From JBCCFK01 sp965262315 (GTDB lineage Bacteria; Actinomycetota; Acidimicrobiia; Acidimicrobiales; UBA8592), in the NCBI GenBank assembly GCA_965262315.1, contig CBDHFJ010000168.1:1-55115 (forward strand): 55,115 nt of DNA, in the 5' to 3' direction. The notes beneath the pieces are model-generated. The model saw nothing but the letters and a program-made list of their open reading frames with translations. It did not search any database and was not told the DNA's origin. The translations under genes and the position numbers were made by a program. Shown here in pieces: positions 1-8,336 of this stretch (position 1 is its first letter; every line of letters begins with the position of its first letter).

Positions 1-1437
1 GACGGAGGCGGAGACGGGCCCGACCGGTTCGGACGGATGTTCAACGATCTCGAACCCTTCGCCGAGAACAGTGAGGAGCTCCAGGCGGCGCTGATCGAGA
101 TCGGGCGCCCCGGTGGTCCGATGGACGCCGACGATCCGTTGGAGGAGGGGCCGGTTCGGCTCATCACCAACCCGGAGCTCAGTCCGCGCAACGTCGACAA
201 TCCGAACCACACGGCGGGCACGACGTTCTTCGGACAGTTTCTCGACCACGACGTGACCCGCGACGCCGGTTCGACACTCGGGCAGCCGACCTCGATTCGG
301 CGCAGCACCAACCTGCGGACCGCGCGGTTCGACCTGGACAGCGTCTACGGCGGCGGGCCCACCCAGTCCCGCCGGCTCTACACCGACGCCGACCCGTACC
401 GGTTCCGGATCGAGTCCGGCGGTCGGTTCGAGGACCTGCCTCGCGACCCGACGGGCCAGGCCGTGATCGCGGACCCGCGGAACGACGAGAACCTCATCCT
501 GGCGGGTCTCCAGAGCGCCATGCTCCTGTTCCACAACGCGGTGCTGGAGCGGGTCCGAGCGCAAGGCCTCGAGGGCGAGATCGCGTTCGCCGAGGCCCGC
601 CGCCTCGTTCGCTGGCACTACCAGTGGATCATCCTCCACGAATACCTCCCCCAGATCGTCGGCCAGGCGATGATCGACGACATCGTCACCAACGGTCGCC
701 GCTGGTTCACCACGACCACTCCCCGGATCCCGGTCGAGTTCCAGACCTCGGCCTACCGGTTCGGACACTCGATGATCCGGCCGTCGTATCGAGCCAACCT
801 CGCCGGCGACGACGGTGACCCGTTCTTCGCCTTCGTGTTCGATCCCGAGACGTTCGGGGACGACGACCCCGACGATCTCTCGGGCGGCCACCGAGCGCCG
901 CGCCGGTTCGTCGGCTGGCAGACCTTCTTCGACTTCGACGACGGCGAGGTCAGGCCCAACAAGCGCATCGACACCACGATGTCGACACCGCTGTTCCAGT
1001 TGCCGATCGCGGCGATCGACACGGCACGAGGCGAGCCGGTCGGGCCCACGTCGCTCGCTGCCCGAAACCTGCTTCGCCACATCACGTGGGGCATCCCGTC
1101 AGGGCAGGCGATCGCCGACCAGGCGGGCGTCGACCGTCTCTCCGCTGCCGATCTGTCGGTGCTGGCGCCGTTCGGCTCCGGCCTGGACACCAGCACACCG
1201 CTGTTCTTCTACGTGCTCGCCGAGGCGGACGCGATGGCGGACGGCGCGACACTCGGGCCGGTCGGCGGACGCATCGTGGCCGAGGTCTTCCTGGGCCTGC
1301 TCGAGATGGACCCGACGTCCTACCTCGCCGCCGAACCCGGCTGGTGGCCCACCCTGCCGGGTCGGGTCCAGGACGATTTCGTGATGACGGATCTGTTGAC
1401 CGTCGCAGGCGTCGACCCCACGACCCGAGGCGAGTGA
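1..1437 (+). CDS. Animal-type (myeloperoxidase-like) heme peroxidase, 5' end cut by window
   Basis: The reading frame is open to base 1 and the codons before the first ATG (37) already read like family sequence, so the true start lies outside the window. Numbering from that ATG, the distal heme motif QFLDHD holds His71 next to the calcium-type Asp72. A conserved ADPRNDEN stretch sits near 146-152, and the proximal heme ligand is His244 in YRFGHSMIRP. This is the catalytic core of the animal haem peroxidase superfamily, which oxidises halides, phenols or lipids with H2O2. Any signal peptide or extra N-terminal domain cannot be seen. The gene ends 60 bases before the methyltransferase. The family call is firm; the substrate is unknown. 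Confidence 0.9.
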   Translation, partial: DGGGDGPDRFGRMFNDLEPFAENSEELQAALIEIGRPGGPMDADDPLEEGPVRLITNPELSPRNVDNPNHTAGTTFFGQFLDHDVTRDAGSTLGQPTSIRRSTNLRTARFDLDSVYGGGPTQSRRLYTDADPYRFRIESGGRFEDLPRDPTGQAVIADPRNDENLILAGLQSAMLLFHNAVLERVRAQGLEGEIAFAEARRLVRWHYQWIILHEYLPQIVGQAMIDDIVTNGRRWFTTTTPRIPVEFQTSAYRFGHSMIRPSYRANLAGDDGDPFFAFVFDPETFGDDDPDDLSGGHRAPRRFVGWQTFFDFDDGEVRPNKRIDTTMSTPLFQLPIAAIDTARGEPVGPTSLAARNLLRHITWGIPSGQAIADQAGVDRLSAADLSVLAPFGSGLDTSTPLFFYVLAEADAMADGATLGPVGGRIVAEVFLGLLEMDPTSYLAAEPGWWPTLPGRVQDDFVMTDLLTVAGVDPTTRGE

Positions 1438-1485
1438 CCACGGGACCGACCTCGAAACTCGGCCGGCGCTCCTCGGGTCAGCGGA

Positions 1486-1491
1486 CATACT
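1486..1491 (+). promoter_or_regulatory. Leaderless-type -10 element
   Basis: CATACT lies exactly 6 bases before the ATG at 1498 and no Shine-Dalgarno is visible, so transcription probably begins at or near the start codon. The pattern recurs in this window. Confidence 0.4.
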
Positions 1492-1497
1492 GCGGCC

Positions 1498-2298
1498 ATG
1501 AGCGATGCAGCCGACACCTACGTCCACGGTCACCACGAGTCCGTGCTGCGGTCCCACCAGGCGCGAACGGTCGAGAACTCGGCGGCGTACCTCATTCCCC
1601 ACCTGGTCCCCGGCTGTTCGCTTCTCGACGTCGGTTGCGGCCCCGGCACGATCACCGTCGATCTCGCCCAGCGAGTCGCACCCGGTGAGGTGATCGGAAT
1701 CGACCCGTCTGCGGACGTCATCGAGACCGCCCGCGCCCTGGACGCCCCCGCCTCCTGTCGGTTCGAGCCCGGCGACAGCTACGCGCTCGACTTCGAGGAC
1801 GATCGCTTCGACGTCGTGCACGCCCACCAGGTGTTGCAGCACCTCCGGCGGCCGGTCGATGCGCTGGCCGAGATGCGCCGGGTCACCCGGCCGGGCGGCG
1901 TCGTTGCGGCTCGGGACGCTGACTACGCCGCCATGCACTGGGCACCGGCCAACCCGGCCATCGACCGGTGGCTCGAGCTCTACCACCAGATCTGTGAGAC
2001 CAACGGCGTCGAGGCCGACGCCGGACGTCACCTGCTGGGCTGGGCCCGGCAGGCCGGATTCGCCGAGGTCGAGGTGTCCGCGAGTTCGTGGGTCTTCGCC
2101 ACACCACAGACCCGAGCCTGGTGGAGTGGTCTCTGGGCGGACCGGATCACCGAGTCGACCTACGCCGAACAAGCGCTCGAACACGACCTCGCCACGACCG
2201 GCGAACTCCACGAGCTCGCCGCCGGCTTCCGCGCATGGGCCGGCGAACGCGACGGGGTCTTCATCGTCTCCAACACCGAGATCCTCGCGCTCGCCTGA
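1498..2298 (+). CDS. Class I SAM-dependent methyltransferase (UbiE/Methyltransf_11 type)
   Basis: 266 residues. SAM-binding motif I is LLDVGCGPG at 42-50, followed by the acidic strand end GIDPS (67-71) and the motif IV region DRFDVVHAHQVLQHL (102-116). These are the hallmarks of a Rossmann-fold methyltransferase that transfers a methyl group from SAM to a small molecule. The C-terminal half (EANAGRH-like region and a WWSGLWADRI stretch) is typical of cap segments that shape the substrate site, but no substrate can be read from it. It is cytoplasmic with no signal peptide. A -10-like hexamer 6 bases before the ATG and the lack of a ribosome-binding site suggest a leaderless single-gene transcript. 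Confidence 0.85.
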   Translation: MSDAADTYVHGHHESVLRSHQARTVENSAAYLIPHLVPGCSLLDVGCGPGTITVDLAQRVAPGEVIGIDPSADVIETARALDAPASCRFEPGDSYALDFEDDRFDVVHAHQVLQHLRRPVDALAEMRRVTRPGGVVAARDADYAAMHWAPANPAIDRWLELYHQICETNGVEADAGRHLLGWARQAGFAEVEVSASSWVFATPQTRAWWSGLWADRITESTYAEQALEHDLATTGELHELAAGFRAWAGERDGVFIVSNTEILALA

Positions 2299-2406
2299 CC
2301 GCGCGCATGAGGCGTTCCGATCACCACGGCGCGCGGTTCTCGACCACCCCGCAGCAGGGTTGTACCGTGCTGCCCTGACCGATCGGCAACAAAGGGGACA
2401 GGCCAC

Positions 2407-3903
2407 ATGTCGGGAATCCGGGCGACGCTCACCGCACTGGCCACGGCCGCACTCCTGCTGGGCCTGCTGGCGCCCGGCTCCGGCGCGCAGACCGAACCGG
2501 CCCCGCCACCGCTCGTCGGCGGTGGCGCCGAGGTCGTCACCGACCCCGATCTGTTCCCCGATCTGGCCTATCTGGAGATCCGCTATCGGTTCAGCGGCGC
2601 CAGCTCGTGCACGGGCACCCTGGTCGCACCGCAGTGGGTCCTCACCGCAGCACACTGCCTCCAACCGAATGGACCGTTCGAACCGCCCGAGTACGCCACC
2701 TCGGTGCCGCTGCTGATGATCGGCTCCGTCGACGTCGAGGCGGACCTGGGGTCCCCCAGTGCCGGCGTCGAGTTCCACGAGGCCATCGGCTTCGTGATCC
2801 ACGGCGAGTACGACGCGTTCTCCTTCGCCAACGACGTGGCCCTGATCAAGCTGGCGGAGCCGTCGGCCATCACGCCGCGGGCCATCGCCGACGATCCGTC
2901 GCTCGTCGTCCCGACGTCGAACGGCGACAGCCTGCCCGCCCGCGTCCTCGGATTCGGGGCCACCGACGAGGCGGGGAGCGACTCGGACTTCCGGTTGCGT
3001 CAGGGGCCCACCACCATCCGAACCGCCGACCACGCTCGCAACACCGTCGGCGCAGACGTCCCGGCCGGCCTCGAGGACACGACGATCATCGGCGTCCCGT
3101 CGACCAGCGAAGCCGCGCTCTGCCCGGGCGACAGCGGCGGCCCGCTGTTCGTCGACGACAACGGCACTTTCAAGGTGGCCGGCGTCAACAGCCACCTCTA
3201 CTTCTCGGATCCGTTCTCGGTGTGTGCCCCCTTCGGCGGTGGCGTCTACGTGAACGGGTTCGCCGACGTGGTGACCAGCGACCTCGCGAGCTGGGTGAAC
3301 CAGATCATCACTGCTGCGCCGACCAGCTGCCAGGGCCAGACCACGACGCTCGTGGGCAGCAGCTTCCCCGACGTGTTGATCGGCAGCCCCGGCGTCGACT
3401 CGATCCACGGGCGCGACGGCCGCGACGTCATCCTGGGCCACGACGCAGCCGACTTCCTCTGCGGCGGCCGCAGCGGTGACGAGATCTATGGCGGCAGCGG
3501 CGACGACCAGATCATCGGCGAGCCCGGCCAGGACTACATCGAAGGCAACGGCGGCAACGACATCATCAAGGGCAACAGCGGCGCCGACATCGTCCTCGGC
3601 GGCCCGGGGGCGGACACGGTCGACGGCGGCAAGGGCAACGACACCATTCGCGGCAACGGTGGGTCGGACGTGCTCCGGGGCAACGGCGGGTTCGACGACA
3701 TCGCCGGCCAGGGCGGCAACGACACCATCGAAGGTGGCCGCTCGGCCGACGATCTCCGCGGTGGTCGTGGCGCCGACGTGCTCCGAGGCAACGGCGGCGA
3801 CGACGATCTCGCCGGCAACGGCGGCAACGACAACCTCGATGGCGGTGCCGGCAACGACATCTGCGCCGGAGGCGCGGGCACCGACAACCTCACGTCCTGC
3901 TGA
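2407..3903 (+). CDS. Secreted trypsin-like serine protease with C-terminal RTX calcium-binding repeats
   Basis: 498 residues. A signal peptide covers roughly residues 1-28 (hydrophobic LATAALLLGLLA, then GSGAQT). The chymotrypsin-fold triad is visible: His83 in TAAHC, Asp143 in NDVALIKL and Ser243 in CPGDSGGPL. From about residue 320 to the end the protein is built of glycine/aspartate nonapeptides (GGxGNDxIx type), which bind calcium in hemolysin-type beta-rolls. The start follows an AAAGGGGACA ribosome-binding site. The likely role is extracellular calcium-dependent proteolysis, with the RTX part acting as a folding or adhesion module. A Sec-type signal combined with RTX repeats is unlike classical type I secreted RTX proteins. 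No type I exporter genes are nearby. Confidence 0.9.
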   Translation: MSGIRATLTALATAALLLGLLAPGSGAQTEPAPPPLVGGGAEVVTDPDLFPDLAYLEIRYRFSGASSCTGTLVAPQWVLTAAHCLQPNGPFEPPEYATSVPLLMIGSVDVEADLGSPSAGVEFHEAIGFVIHGEYDAFSFANDVALIKLAEPSAITPRAIADDPSLVVPTSNGDSLPARVLGFGATDEAGSDSDFRLRQGPTTIRTADHARNTVGADVPAGLEDTTIIGVPSTSEAALCPGDSGGPLFVDDNGTFKVAGVNSHLYFSDPFSVCAPFGGGVYVNGFADVVTSDLASWVNQIITAAPTSCQGQTTTLVGSSFPDVLIGSPGVDSIHGRDGRDVILGHDAADFLCGGRSGDEIYGGSGDDQIIGEPGQDYIEGNGGNDIIKGNSGADIVLGGPGADTVDGGKGNDTIRGNGGSDVLRGNGGFDDIAGQGGNDTIEGGRSADDLRGGRGADVLRGNGGDDDLAGNGGNDNLDGGAGNDICAGGAGTDNLTSC

Positions 3904-3963
3904 CAGAACGCCAGCGGTATCAGGCGGTGGCCGAGCCCGTGGCGCGGTCCAGCCTCACGAGGA

Positions 3964-4386
3964 TCAGTCGTCGCGCTTGACCCACTTGGCGTGCTCGGGA
4001 ACGTCCTCGATGTCGCGCCCCGCGTCCTTCCAGCCGCCGAAGCCGGGCTCGAGGTGGGCGACGTTGGTGTAGCCGAGTTCCTGCACGGCCTGGGCCGCCA
4101 GCGCTGATCGCATGCCGCCGGCGCAGTAGAAGACGTAGCGCTCGTCGAACTGGTAGCTGTTCTCGCGGTAGTAGGGACTCTCCGGGTCGAACCAGAACTC
4201 GAGCATCCCGCGCGGTGCCGAGACGGCTCCGGGGATCGCCCCGAGGTTGAGGCGCTCGCGGAAGTCGCGGATGTCGATGACGGTGCAGGTGCCCGCCTCG
4301 ATCTCGGCCGCCAGCTCGTCGACCGAGAGCTCCTCGATCGCGGCCTTGGCGTCGTTGACCATGTCGAACACTGTCCGTCGGCTCAT
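3964..4386 (-). CDS. Rhodanese-like domain protein
   Basis: 140 residues, a single rhodanese domain. The entry motif VIDIRDFRERLNLGAIPGA (36-54) matches the family's D-x-R-...-G-H/A-IPGA pattern, and the active-site loop is Cys88 in YCAGGMRSA. Rhodaneses move sulfane sulfur through a cysteine persulfide; small single-domain forms act in sulfur transfer or redox signalling. It is cytoplasmic. The gene starts 39 bases after the end of the CoA-transferase on the same strand and may be read from its transcript. It converges on the RTX protease gene with a 60-base gap in which I see no clear terminator. Confidence 0.88.
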   Translation of the reverse strand: MSRRTVFDMVNDAKAAIEELSVDELAAEIEAGTCTVIDIRDFRERLNLGAIPGAVSAPRGMLEFWFDPESPYYRENSYQFDERYVFYCAGGMRSALAAQAVQELGYTNVAHLEPGFGGWKDAGRDIEDVPEHAKWVKRDD

Positions 4387-4425
4387 GCGGCGCAGTCTGT
4401 CACGGCCGGCTGACGGCGTGCTGGC

Positions 4426-5649
4426 TCAGGGAATGATGCCGGCGTCGCGCAGCCCTGCGACCTGCTCCTCGGTGAGACCGAGGTGCTCGAGGATGGCGTC
4501 GGTGTCCTCGCCGAGCGCGGGAGCGGGCGTCCTGATCTTGACCGGCGTACGCGAGAACTTCCAGGCGGGGCCGACGATCGGCACCGTGGTGCCGTCGTGG
4601 TGGGTGACGGGCTGCAGCATGTCGCGGGCCAGCACGTGCTCGTCCTCGACCACGTCGACGAACGTCTGCACCTTGGCGATCGCCAGGCCCACGTCGCGGA
4701 GCTGGTCGATGGCGTCGTCGCGCGTCCGCTCACCGAGCCAGCTCCCGAGCAGCATGTTGCAGACGTCGCGGTTCTGGGCTCGGCCCTCGACGTTGACGAA
4801 GGCCTCGTTCTCGGCGAGCTCGGGCTGTCCGATGATGACTGCGAGACGCTTCCAGTGATCATCGAGCAGGACGCCGCAGTACACCGGCCCGTCGGTGCAT
4901 TCATACACGTCGGCCGGAACGGCGAACCCGAACTCGTTGCCCCAGCGATCCGGCTGCACCCCGATGGCGCCGAGCGTCGGCATGCCGTCGGTCTGGTAGA
5001 GCATCGCGTCGAGCAGCGCGATGTCGACGTACTGGCCCTCGCCGGTCTGGTCACGGTGCCGGAGTGCCGCCATGGCACCGATCGCGCCGTGCAGTCCGCC
5101 GAGGTCGTCGGCCAGGAACGAGCCCGACTTGGTGGGCGGTCCGTCGGGCGAGCCGTTGACCGTCATGTAGCCGGACGTTGCTTGTGCGAGTGGGTCGTAG
5201 CCGGCGGCCTCGTGGTTGGGACCGAACTGGCCCCAGCCGGTCACCGAGACGTAGACGATGTCGGGTTTCACGGTGGTGATGTCGGCGTATCCGAGGCCGT
5301 GGCGAGCGAGCACTCCTGACTTGAAGTTCTCGAGCAGGATGTCGGAATCGGCGGCGAGGTCGAGCAGGATCTGCTTCCCCTCGGGTGAGGTCATGTCGAT
5401 GGCCAGCGACCGCTTGTTCCGGTTGACCGTGGCGTGCATGACGCTGACCTCGGAGTCCGGGATCGCCATGATCGATCGCGCGACGTCGCCGGTCGGGATC
5501 TCGACCTTGACCACCTCGGCCCCCAGGTCGGCCAGCACGACACCACACATCGGGCCGGCCCACGTGCTGGTGATCTCGAGCACCTTCACCCCGGCCAACG
5601 GACCAGTGAGGTCGTCGCGGGCGTCCTCGAAGAACTCGTCCTTGCGCAT
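4426..5649 (-). CDS. Family III CoA-transferase (CaiB/BaiF type)
   Basis: 407 residues, the usual length. The N-terminal signature GVKVLEITSTWAGPMCG and LADLGAEVVKVE (20-51) is followed by RNKRSLAIDM and the catalytic-aspartate segment FLADDLGGLHGA, where Asp181 aligns with the formyl-CoA transferase nucleophile. These enzymes move CoA between a donor thioester and an organic acid by a ping-pong mechanism. The ATG is preceded by a GGGGGGAG ribosome-binding site. It is divergent from the TetR gene at 5771, and the operator there could control both directions. The position suggests activation of a carboxylic acid before degradation by the adjacent dehydrogenase and carboxylase; the substrate is not readable. 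Confidence 0.88.
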   Translation of the reverse strand: MRKDEFFEDARDDLTGPLAGVKVLEITSTWAGPMCGVVLADLGAEVVKVEIPTGDVARSIMAIPDSEVSVMHATVNRNKRSLAIDMTSPEGKQILLDLAADSDILLENFKSGVLARHGLGYADITTVKPDIVYVSVTGWGQFGPNHEAAGYDPLAQATSGYMTVNGSPDGPPTKSGSFLADDLGGLHGAIGAMAALRHRDQTGEGQYVDIALLDAMLYQTDGMPTLGAIGVQPDRWGNEFGFAVPADVYECTDGPVYCGVLLDDHWKRLAVIIGQPELAENEAFVNVEGRAQNRDVCNMLLGSWLGERTRDDAIDQLRDVGLAIAKVQTFVDVVEDEHVLARDMLQPVTHHDGTTVPIVGPAWKFSRTPVKIRTPAPALGEDTDAILEHLGLTEEQVAGLRDAGIIP

Positions 5650-5740
5650 GGTCGATCACTCCCCCCGGAGGTTTGGTTCGACACCGTAGAGGGCGGCCGC
5701 CTTGCCCGCTGCGGAGGCTGCGTCGGCCGACGCCGTTGAC

Positions 5741-5762
5741 ACCTAACGGTCGTTTGGTAGGT
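5741..5762. promoter_or_regulatory. Candidate TetR operator overlapping the regulator's promoter
   Basis: A 22-base dyad with perfect outer arms ACCTA and TAGGT encloses a second dyad AACG-GT-CGTT at 5745-5754. It covers the -10-like TAGGTT (5758-5763) that lies 7 bases before the TetR ATG, a layout expected for autorepression. It also lies in the divergent promoter region of the CoA-transferase. Confidence 0.6.
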
Positions 5763-5763
5763 T
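5758..5763 (+). promoter_or_regulatory. Leaderless-type -10 element of the TetR gene
   Basis: TAGGTT is 7 bases upstream of the ATG at 5771, with no room for a Shine-Dalgarno. It lies inside the palindrome 5741-5762, so operator binding would block RNA polymerase. Confidence 0.45.
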
Positions 5764-5770
5764 CATCGGC

Positions 5771-6382
5771 ATGGCCGACCTCGCGATCGCCGCCACCGGC
5801 GACACCGCACCTGCCGACGGGCGCGGCCGGATCATGGACGAGGCAGCAGCACTGTTCCTGCGGCAGGGCTTCGACGGGGCATCACTGCGCCACATCGCAG
5901 CGGCCTCCGGGATGCAGGCCGGCTCGCTCTACTACCACTTCGCGTCGAAGAACGAGATCCTCGAGGCGGTCCTGCGCCGCGGCATCGAGATCATGGTCGA
6001 GGCGTTCGATTCGGCAGCCGCCGAGGCCAGAAGGGCGGGCGCACGCGAGCGCTTGGGTCGCCACGTGCGCGCCCACCTGGCCGCCCTCCACGAGAACGGC
6101 CCGTACACCGCGGTGCACGTGACCACGTTCCGGACCGCGCCCGACGAAGTCCGCGACGTGATCGTCCCCGTCCGGGACTCGTACGAGGCGATGTGGACCG
6201 ACCTGCTGGCCGAGCTGGTCGAATCCGGCGAGCTCGACTCGGCGACGCCGGTCGGCCTGACCCGCCTCAACCTCTTCGCATCGATGAATCACTCCATCGA
6301 GTGGTTCGACACCGAACGCGGCAACCTCGACGAACTCGCCGAGGTCATCGCCCACCAACTCTGGCAAGGAGTGGGAGCGTGA
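5771..6382 (+). CDS. TetR family transcriptional regulator
   Basis: 203 residues. The N-terminal helix-turn-helix spans about 20-65: RIMDEAAALFLRQGFDGASL, then IAAASGMQAGSLYYHFASK, which is the TetR recognition-helix pattern. The rest is an all-helical ligand-binding and dimerisation domain. The gene sits between a divergent CoA-transferase and the carboxyltransferase, carboxylase and acyl-CoA dehydrogenase genes (6531-11451). It is therefore probably a local repressor released by a CoA ester of that pathway. The palindrome over its own -10 supports autoregulation. The ligand is unknown. Confidence 0.88.
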   Translation: MADLAIAATGDTAPADGRGRIMDEAAALFLRQGFDGASLRHIAAASGMQAGSLYYHFASKNEILEAVLRRGIEIMVEAFDSAAAEARRAGARERLGRHVRAHLAALHENGPYTAVHVTTFRTAPDEVRDVIVPVRDSYEAMWTDLLAELVESGELDSATPVGLTRLNLFASMNHSIEWFDTERGNLDELAEVIAHQLWQGVGA

Positions 6383-6530
6383 CCCTGCCACGAGCCGCTT
6401 CGTGTCCGGGAGTTGTCCTCGGAGGGCGAAGTCCTGCGCCGCGGCTCCTGCAGCTCAGCGGACGCCGCGCGACGCACAATGGCAGTCCGCTGCATTGCCC
6501 GTGCCGTGGACCGCGGCACAAGGAGACAGC

Positions 6531-8153
6531 ATGAGACCGATCCGCTCACGTATCGACACGGGGTCCGCGCAGTTCGCCGAGAACCGTGACGCCTATCTCG
6601 ACCTGATGACGACGCTGCGGGAGCACCAGCAGTGGGCGATCGACGGCGGACCCGGCCGTGAGCGGTCGATCGAGCGTCACCTCGGTCGCGGCAAGGTCAT
6701 GGTCCGCGACCGCATCGACATGATCACCGACGACGGCACGCCGTTCCTGGAGTTCTCGACGTTGTCGGGCTTCGGGCAGTACGGCGACGAGGTGCCCGGC
6801 GGCGGCATCGTCACCGGTATCGGCCTGGTCCACGGCGTGCCGTGGGTGTTCATCGCCAACGACGCCACCGTGAAGGGCGGCTCCCTCGTCCCGGTCGCGA
6901 TCAAGAAGCACGTGCGAGCCCAGGAGATCGCCGAGGAGAACGGGCTGGGGGTCATCTACCTGGTCGACTCCGGCGGTGCGTTCCTGCCGCTGCAGGACGA
7001 GATCTTCCCCGACAAGGACCACTTCGGCGGCAGCTTCTACCGCCAGGCCCGGTTGTCGGCCAAGGGCCTCCCCCAGCTCTCGGTCGTGCTCGGTGGCTGC
7101 ACGGCGGGCGGCGCGTATGTGCCGGCGCTGTCCGACGAAGTGATCATGGTGCGCGGCATCGGCCGCATCTTCCTGGGCGGCCCGCCCATCGTGAAGGCCG
7201 CGCTCGGCGAGATCATCGACCCCGACGACCTGGGCGGCGCCGACCTCCACACCCAGATCTCGGGTGTGTCCGACTACCTCGCCGACACCGAGCAGGAGGC
7301 GTACGGCAAGCTCCGCGAGATCTGCGAGACGGTGAACCAGCGCCGCATCGACGACCGCGCCGGCTGGATGGACTGGGCCGAGCCGGAGCCCCCGGCGTTC
7401 GCCGCCGAGGAGATCTACGGGATCGTCTCCGCCGACGATCGCATCCCCTTCGACGCCACCGAGATCATCGCCCGACTGGTCGACGGTTCCCGCTTCTCGC
7501 CGTTCAAGCCGGAGTGGGGCGAGTCGATCGTCACCGGCTTCGCCCGGGTCTGGGGGCACATGGTTGGCGTCATCGCCAACAACGGGATCATCTTCAGCGA
7601 GTCCGCGCTGAAGGCCACCCACTTCATCGAGCTGTGCGAGCAGCGCCGCATCCCGCTGCTGTTCCTCCAGAACACCTCGGGGTACATGGTGGGCGTCGAC
7701 TCCGAGAAGGGTGGCATCGCCAAGAACGGCGCCAAGATGGTGGCCGCCGTCGCCAACGCCACCGTGCCGAAATACACGGTGCTGATCGGCGGCTCCTACG
7801 GGGCAGGCAACTACGGCATGTGCGGTCGAGGGTTCAATCCCCGGTTCCTGTTCGCCTGGCCGAACTCGCGCATCGCCACCATGGCGGCCGACACCGCCGA
7901 GACGGTGCTGGTCGACATCCGGGTCGGCGGCATGAAGGGCGCCGAGACCACCCAGCAGGAGCTCGACGCCATCGCCGCCGAGATCCGGGGCCAGTACGAA
8001 ACCCAGTCCGACCCGTACTACGCCACCTCCCGATTGTGGGACGACGGCCTGATCGACCCGATCCACACCCGCGACATGCTCGGCCTCTGTCTGGCCGTTG
8101 CGGCCAGGCAGGACGAACCGGCCCCCGGCCCCGGCATCGTCTACCGGATGTGA
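6531..8153 (+). CDS. Acyl-CoA carboxylase beta (carboxyltransferase) subunit, methylcrotonyl-CoA carboxylase-like
   Basis: 540 residues from the ATG after an AAGGAGA ribosome-binding site; the frame is open further upstream but that start lacks a site. The stretch LVDSGGAFLPLQDEIFPDKD is characteristic of methylcrotonyl- and geranyl-CoA carboxylase beta subunits. The two crotonase-like halves carry oxyanion loops GGCTAGGAYVPALSDE and GGSYGAGNYGMCGR. The subunit transfers carboxyl from carboxybiotin to a beta-methyl-enoyl-CoA. With the biotin carboxylase (8337) and the isovaleryl-CoA dehydrogenase-like gene (10306) it forms a leucine-degradation-like set. A geranyl-CoA role cannot be excluded. 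Confidence 0.88.
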   Translation: MRPIRSRIDTGSAQFAENRDAYLDLMTTLREHQQWAIDGGPGRERSIERHLGRGKVMVRDRIDMITDDGTPFLEFSTLSGFGQYGDEVPGGGIVTGIGLVHGVPWVFIANDATVKGGSLVPVAIKKHVRAQEIAEENGLGVIYLVDSGGAFLPLQDEIFPDKDHFGGSFYRQARLSAKGLPQLSVVLGGCTAGGAYVPALSDEVIMVRGIGRIFLGGPPIVKAALGEIIDPDDLGGADLHTQISGVSDYLADTEQEAYGKLREICETVNQRRIDDRAGWMDWAEPEPPAFAAEEIYGIVSADDRIPFDATEIIARLVDGSRFSPFKPEWGESIVTGFARVWGHMVGVIANNGIIFSESALKATHFIELCEQRRIPLLFLQNTSGYMVGVDSEKGGIAKNGAKMVAAVANATVPKYTVLIGGSYGAGNYGMCGRGFNPRFLFAWPNSRIATMAADTAETVLVDIRVGGMKGAETTQQELDAIAAEIRGQYETQSDPYYATSRLWDDGLIDPIHTRDMLGLCLAVAARQDEPAPGPGIVYRM

Positions 8154-8205
8154 GGGGGCACGACCCATCGCCATGCCGCCTCATCAGCCGCCCAGCACCA
8201 ACCCC

Positions 8206-8255
8206 GTTCTGCCAGCGTCATTGCACGTCATCTCCTGCCATCACGCTGGCAGGAC
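8206..8255 (+). repeat. Tandem palindromic element, copy 1 (13-bp stem, 24-base loop)
   Basis: The arms GTTCTGCCAGCGT (8206-8218) and ACGCTGGCAGGAC (8243-8255) pair over 13 bases with one G-U. The 24-base loop shares the pattern CAT--CACG-CAT--CCTG-CA-C with copy 2. It lies between the carboxylase beta and alpha genes. Confidence 0.75.
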
Positions 8256-8266
8256 GGCGACCGCTC

Positions 8267-8316
8267 GTTCTGCCAGCGTCATGACACGGCATGACCTGAC
8301 ACCACGCTGGCAGAAC
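8267..8316 (+). repeat. Tandem palindromic element, copy 2
   Basis: The arms GTTCTGCCAGCGT (8267-8279) and ACGCTGGCAGAAC (8304-8316) pair perfectly over 13 bases around a 24-base loop. It is 61 bases downstream of copy 1 in the same orientation. It ends about 10 bases before the ribosome-binding site of the biotin carboxylase gene, so as RNA it could affect readthrough, stability or translation. Confidence 0.75.
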
Positions 8317-8336
8317 AGCCCGAAGGGAGCACCGAG

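Noticed and set aside
36..39. ATG at 37 as the true start of the heme peroxidase
   Set aside because: The frame is open to base 1 and the preceding codons (RFGR before the Met) match the usual family lead-in, so the gene is cut by the window edge.
1099..3441. Minus-strand open frame of 780 codons
   Set aside because: It opposes the heme peroxidase, methyltransferase and protease genes and reads like GC-rich shadow sequence.
3370..3900. Short tandem DNA repeats, considered as a CRISPR array
   Set aside because: They are in-frame nonapeptide codons of the RTX domain, without constant repeats or unique spacers. No cas gene is present.
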